DNA from: Planctomycetota bacterium
GTDB taxonomy: Bacteria > Planctomycetota > Planctomycetia > Pirellulales > Thermoguttaceae
Direction of reading: 5' to 3'
Assembly (NCBI GenBank): GCA_013202535.1
Contig: JABMRP010000477.1
Location: 1-6,118, forward strand
Length of the DNA: 6,118 nt
In this document: in pieces, positions 4,029 to 6,118 of the stretch
How the letters are laid out: each line of letters starts with the position of its first letter
Position numbering within the stretch: the first letter of the stretch is position 1
Notes under the pieces: generated by a model
The model's input: only the letters and a program-made list of their open reading frames with translations
Database searches by the model: none
Told to the model about the DNA's origin: nothing
Program-made: the position numbers and the translations under genes

Positions 4029-6118
4029 TTGACGGATGCGTCGAGGCACATCATCCTGCGGGGGGTCGAGGTCCACAATCTCAAGGGGATCGATCTCGAC
4101 ATACCCCACCACAAGCTGGTGGTCGTTTGCGGGCTCAGCGGCAGCGGCAAGAGCAGTCTGGCCCTGGATACCATCTATGCCGAGGGGCAGCGCCGTTACA
4201 TCGAGAGCTTCTCGGCCTATACCCGGCAGTTTCTCGAACGCTTGGAAAAACCGGCCGCCGAGCGCATCGACGGCATCCCTCCCGCCACGGCGGTGACGGG
4301 GAAGAATACCAGCCGGTCGAGCCGGTCGACCGTGGGCACGGCCACCGAAATCGCCGACTACCTGCGGCTGCTCTATGCCAAGATCGGCGAGGTGTTCTGC
4401 CGCAAGTGTGGACAGGCCGTGCGTCGCGACGTGCCGCAGACGGTTGCCGAAGTGCTCACCGGCCTGGAGGAGGGCACTCGATACATGGTGACCTTTCCGC
4501 TTCAAGCGGTCGAAAAAGATCGGCTGGACGAAGTGGAAGCGAGCCTCAAGGAGGACGGTTTCTTTCGCGTCATCGCCGCCGGCCGTGTCGTTCAGCTCGA
4601 CCAAGAGCCGCTGGCCGGACCGGACCGCGGCGAGGTGGAGGCGGACGGTCTGTTCGTCGTGGTCGATCGGCTTTCGGCCGGCGGCACCGCGACCGAGCGC
4701 ATTCGCGATTCCCTGGAAACGGCCTTCAGCAAGGGGCGGGGACGTTGTTGCGTCTTCGCCGAGAACGGCCATGCACTGGAACGACCGGCGCATCGCCAGG
4801 GCATCGACACCGAAATCGACGGCCGCCGTTGGCGCCGTCTGGGGTTCAGCAGCCAGCTTTTCTGCGACGATTGCCAAATCGAATATCCCACGCCCGAGCC
4901 GCGGTTGTTCAGTTTCAACAGCCCTCTGGGCGCGTGCGGCCGGTGCGAAGGGTTCGGCAATATCATTACCGTCGACATGGATCTGGTCGTTCCCGATCGG
5001 GGCAAGTCGCTGCGCGACGGGGCGATCGCTCCTTGGAACAGCCCGGCCTACGCCCACGAACTCGAAGAGCTGCTGGCCCTGGCCGACGACTTCGACCTGC
5101 CGGTCGACGTGCCGTTTTCCGAGTTGACCGACGAGCAGTTGCGGCTGATCCAACAGGGCGTGCCGCAACGGGAGTTCGGCGGGCTGGACGGCTTTTTCGC
5201 CTGGCTCGAACGTCGCAAGTACAAGATGCACATCCGCGTCTTCCTCAGCCGATGGCGCAGCTATCGCGTATGTCCCGACTGCCGAGGCGCCCGATTGCGC
5301 GACGAGGCGCTGGCCACGCAGGTCGGCGGGCTGAATATCGCCGAAGTGGCGCAAAGAAAGATCCGCGATGCGGCCGAGTTCTTTCGCTCGCTTGAGTTGA
5401 CCCCCTGGCAGCAGAAGGTCGGACGCATGATGCTCGATCAGGTGCGCGCACGCCTGGGATACCTCGAAGCGGTCGGGCTCGACTACCTCACGCTCGACCG
5501 CACGGTTCGCACGCTCAGCGGCGGCGAAGCGCGGCGCGTGGCCCTCACCTCGGCCCTGGGATCCAGCCTGGTCAACATGCTCTACGTGCTCGACGAGCCG
5601 TCCATCGGCCTGCATCCCCGCGACATCGATCGGCTGATCACCGCGGTCAATGACCTCCGCGACCGGGGGAATACGGTGGTCGTCGTCGAACACGAAGAGG
5701 CGATGCTCCGGGCGGCCGAACAGATCATCGAAATCGGCCCCGGGGCGGGTGAGCGAGGCGGGCGCGTGGTCTTCCAGGGAACGCCGGCGGAAATGGAAGC
5801 CGAGCCCGAGAGTATCACCGGCGACTATCTCGCCGGACGCCGCGGTGTGGGAACCAGCGGCCGGCGGCGACCGCCCAACCACGGCTGGATCCGACTGGCC
5901 GGCGCGCGGGGGAACAACCTGCAAAACATCACCGTCGAGTTTCCCCTGGGATTGCTCTGCCTGGTGACCGGGGTGAGCGGGTCGGGGAAGAGCACGCTGA
6001 TGCAAGACACGCTCTACCCGGCCTTGTGCAGGCGGCTGCGAAAAGACGCCCCCAAGCCGTACGATCACGACGACGTCTACGGCGACGGTCAGATCGACGA
6101 AGTGGTGCTGGTCGACCA
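4029..6118 (+). CDS. uvrA: Excinuclease ABC subunit A (UvrA), C-terminus beyond the window
   Basis: The damage-recognition ATPase of nucleotide excision repair: a UvrA dimer loads UvrB at bulky lesions, after which UvrC cuts. 696 complete codons are visible; single UvrAs are usually about 940 residues, so much of the second ATPase is missing. The first ATPase has Walker A GLSGSGKSS (35-43), signature LSGGE (496-500), Walker B YVLDEPS (519-525) and H555 in VVEHEE. The UvrB-binding region lies at about 130-250. A zinc module is C279, C282, C303, C306; further pairs are C124/C127 and C415/C418. The second Walker A is GVSGSGKST (648-656). TTG 4029 is the only usable start after an in-frame stop at 3978 and has AGGGAG upstream. 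Motifs are divergent: GKNTSRSSRSTVGT (91-104) against EQKTTSHNPRSTVGT in E. coli, and SGGEARRVALTSALGSS against SGGEAQRIRLASQIGAG. It may therefore be a lineage-specific UvrA class or paralogue. Confidence 0.96.
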   Translation, partial: MTDASRHIILRGVEVHNLKGIDLDIPHHKLVVVCGLSGSGKSSLALDTIYAEGQRRYIESFSAYTRQFLERLEKPAAERIDGIPPATAVTGKNTSRSSRSTVGTATEIADYLRLLYAKIGEVFCRKCGQAVRRDVPQTVAEVLTGLEEGTRYMVTFPLQAVEKDRLDEVEASLKEDGFFRVIAAGRVVQLDQEPLAGPDRGEVEADGLFVVVDRLSAGGTATERIRDSLETAFSKGRGRCCVFAENGHALERPAHRQGIDTEIDGRRWRRLGFSSQLFCDDCQIEYPTPEPRLFSFNSPLGACGRCEGFGNIITVDMDLVVPDRGKSLRDGAIAPWNSPAYAHELEELLALADDFDLPVDVPFSELTDEQLRLIQQGVPQREFGGLDGFFAWLERRKYKMHIRVFLSRWRSYRVCPDCRGARLRDEALATQVGGLNIAEVAQRKIRDAAEFFRSLELTPWQQKVGRMMLDQVRARLGYLEAVGLDYLTLDRTVRTLSGGEARRVALTSALGSSLVNMLYVLDEPSIGLHPRDIDRLITAVNDLRDRGNTVVVVEHEEAMLRAAEQIIEIGPGAGERGGRVVFQGTPAEMEAEPESITGDYLAGRRGVGTSGRRRPPNHGWIRLAGARGNNLQNITVEFPLGLLCLVTGVSGSGKSTLMQDTLYPALCRRLRKDAPKPYDHDDVYGDGQIDEVVLVD

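Noticed and set aside
3710..5395. A 561-codon plus-strand frame overlapping murD and uvrA
   Set aside because: It is an Arg/Pro/Gly-rich out-of-frame shadow of uvrA running through the divergent promoter region. The true UvrA frame carries all the family motifs.
2574..6068. A single 1164-codon minus-strand frame that appears to fuse murD to a long N-terminal region
   Set aside because: Only the part from 3890 down is MurD. The rest is the in-register antisense of uvrA, kept open by the same codon bias, and resembles no protein family.

Overview
The window looks like a GC-rich, Gram-negative-type bacterial chromosome. I infer a planctomycete or close relative: the LigA nucleotidyltransferase domain (RFDQREHLGSTSKSPRW, then AYKFEKYEATTRL) and the divergent UvrA motifs resemble planctomycete homologues as I remember them. 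That placement comes from memory, not a search. Codon use strongly favours G or C in third positions, so long open frames appear on the opposite strand of every real gene. These are shadows.

Layout: four solid genes, two of them cut by the window edges. (1) Bases 1-1766, minus strand: ligA, NAD+-dependent DNA ligase, lacking only its C-terminus (BRCT domain) beyond the left edge. (2) Bases 1785-2183, minus strand: a small single-domain cupin with a four-histidine metal site, 18 bp upstream of ligA and probably co-transcribed with it. (3) Bases 2184-2573: a 390-bp stretch without a secure gene. It holds a strong sigma70-type promoter facing the cupin and ligA, two adjacent tandem micro-duplications, a palindrome, a hairpin behind murD, and a doubtful 71-codon ORF whose stop overlaps the cupin start as ATGA. 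(4) Bases 2574-3890, minus strand: murD, complete, for peptidoglycan precursor synthesis. (5) Bases 3891-4028: a divergent intergenic region with a candidate uvrA promoter and a perfect 6-4-6 inverted repeat. (6) Bases 4029-6118, plus strand: uvrA, starting at TTG and running off the right edge.

How the genes fit together: UvrA recognises bulky DNA lesions at the start of nucleotide excision repair, and LigA seals the nick at the end of repair and replication, so two housekeeping DNA-maintenance genes flank a cell-wall gene. The cupin is the only accessory protein of uncertain role. I see no mobile element, CRISPR array, tRNA, rRNA or defence system. This is mostly an ordinary core-genome region. 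The parts most worth a second look are the cupin leader, the palindrome at the uvrA promoter, and unusual residues in MurD, UvrA and LigA.
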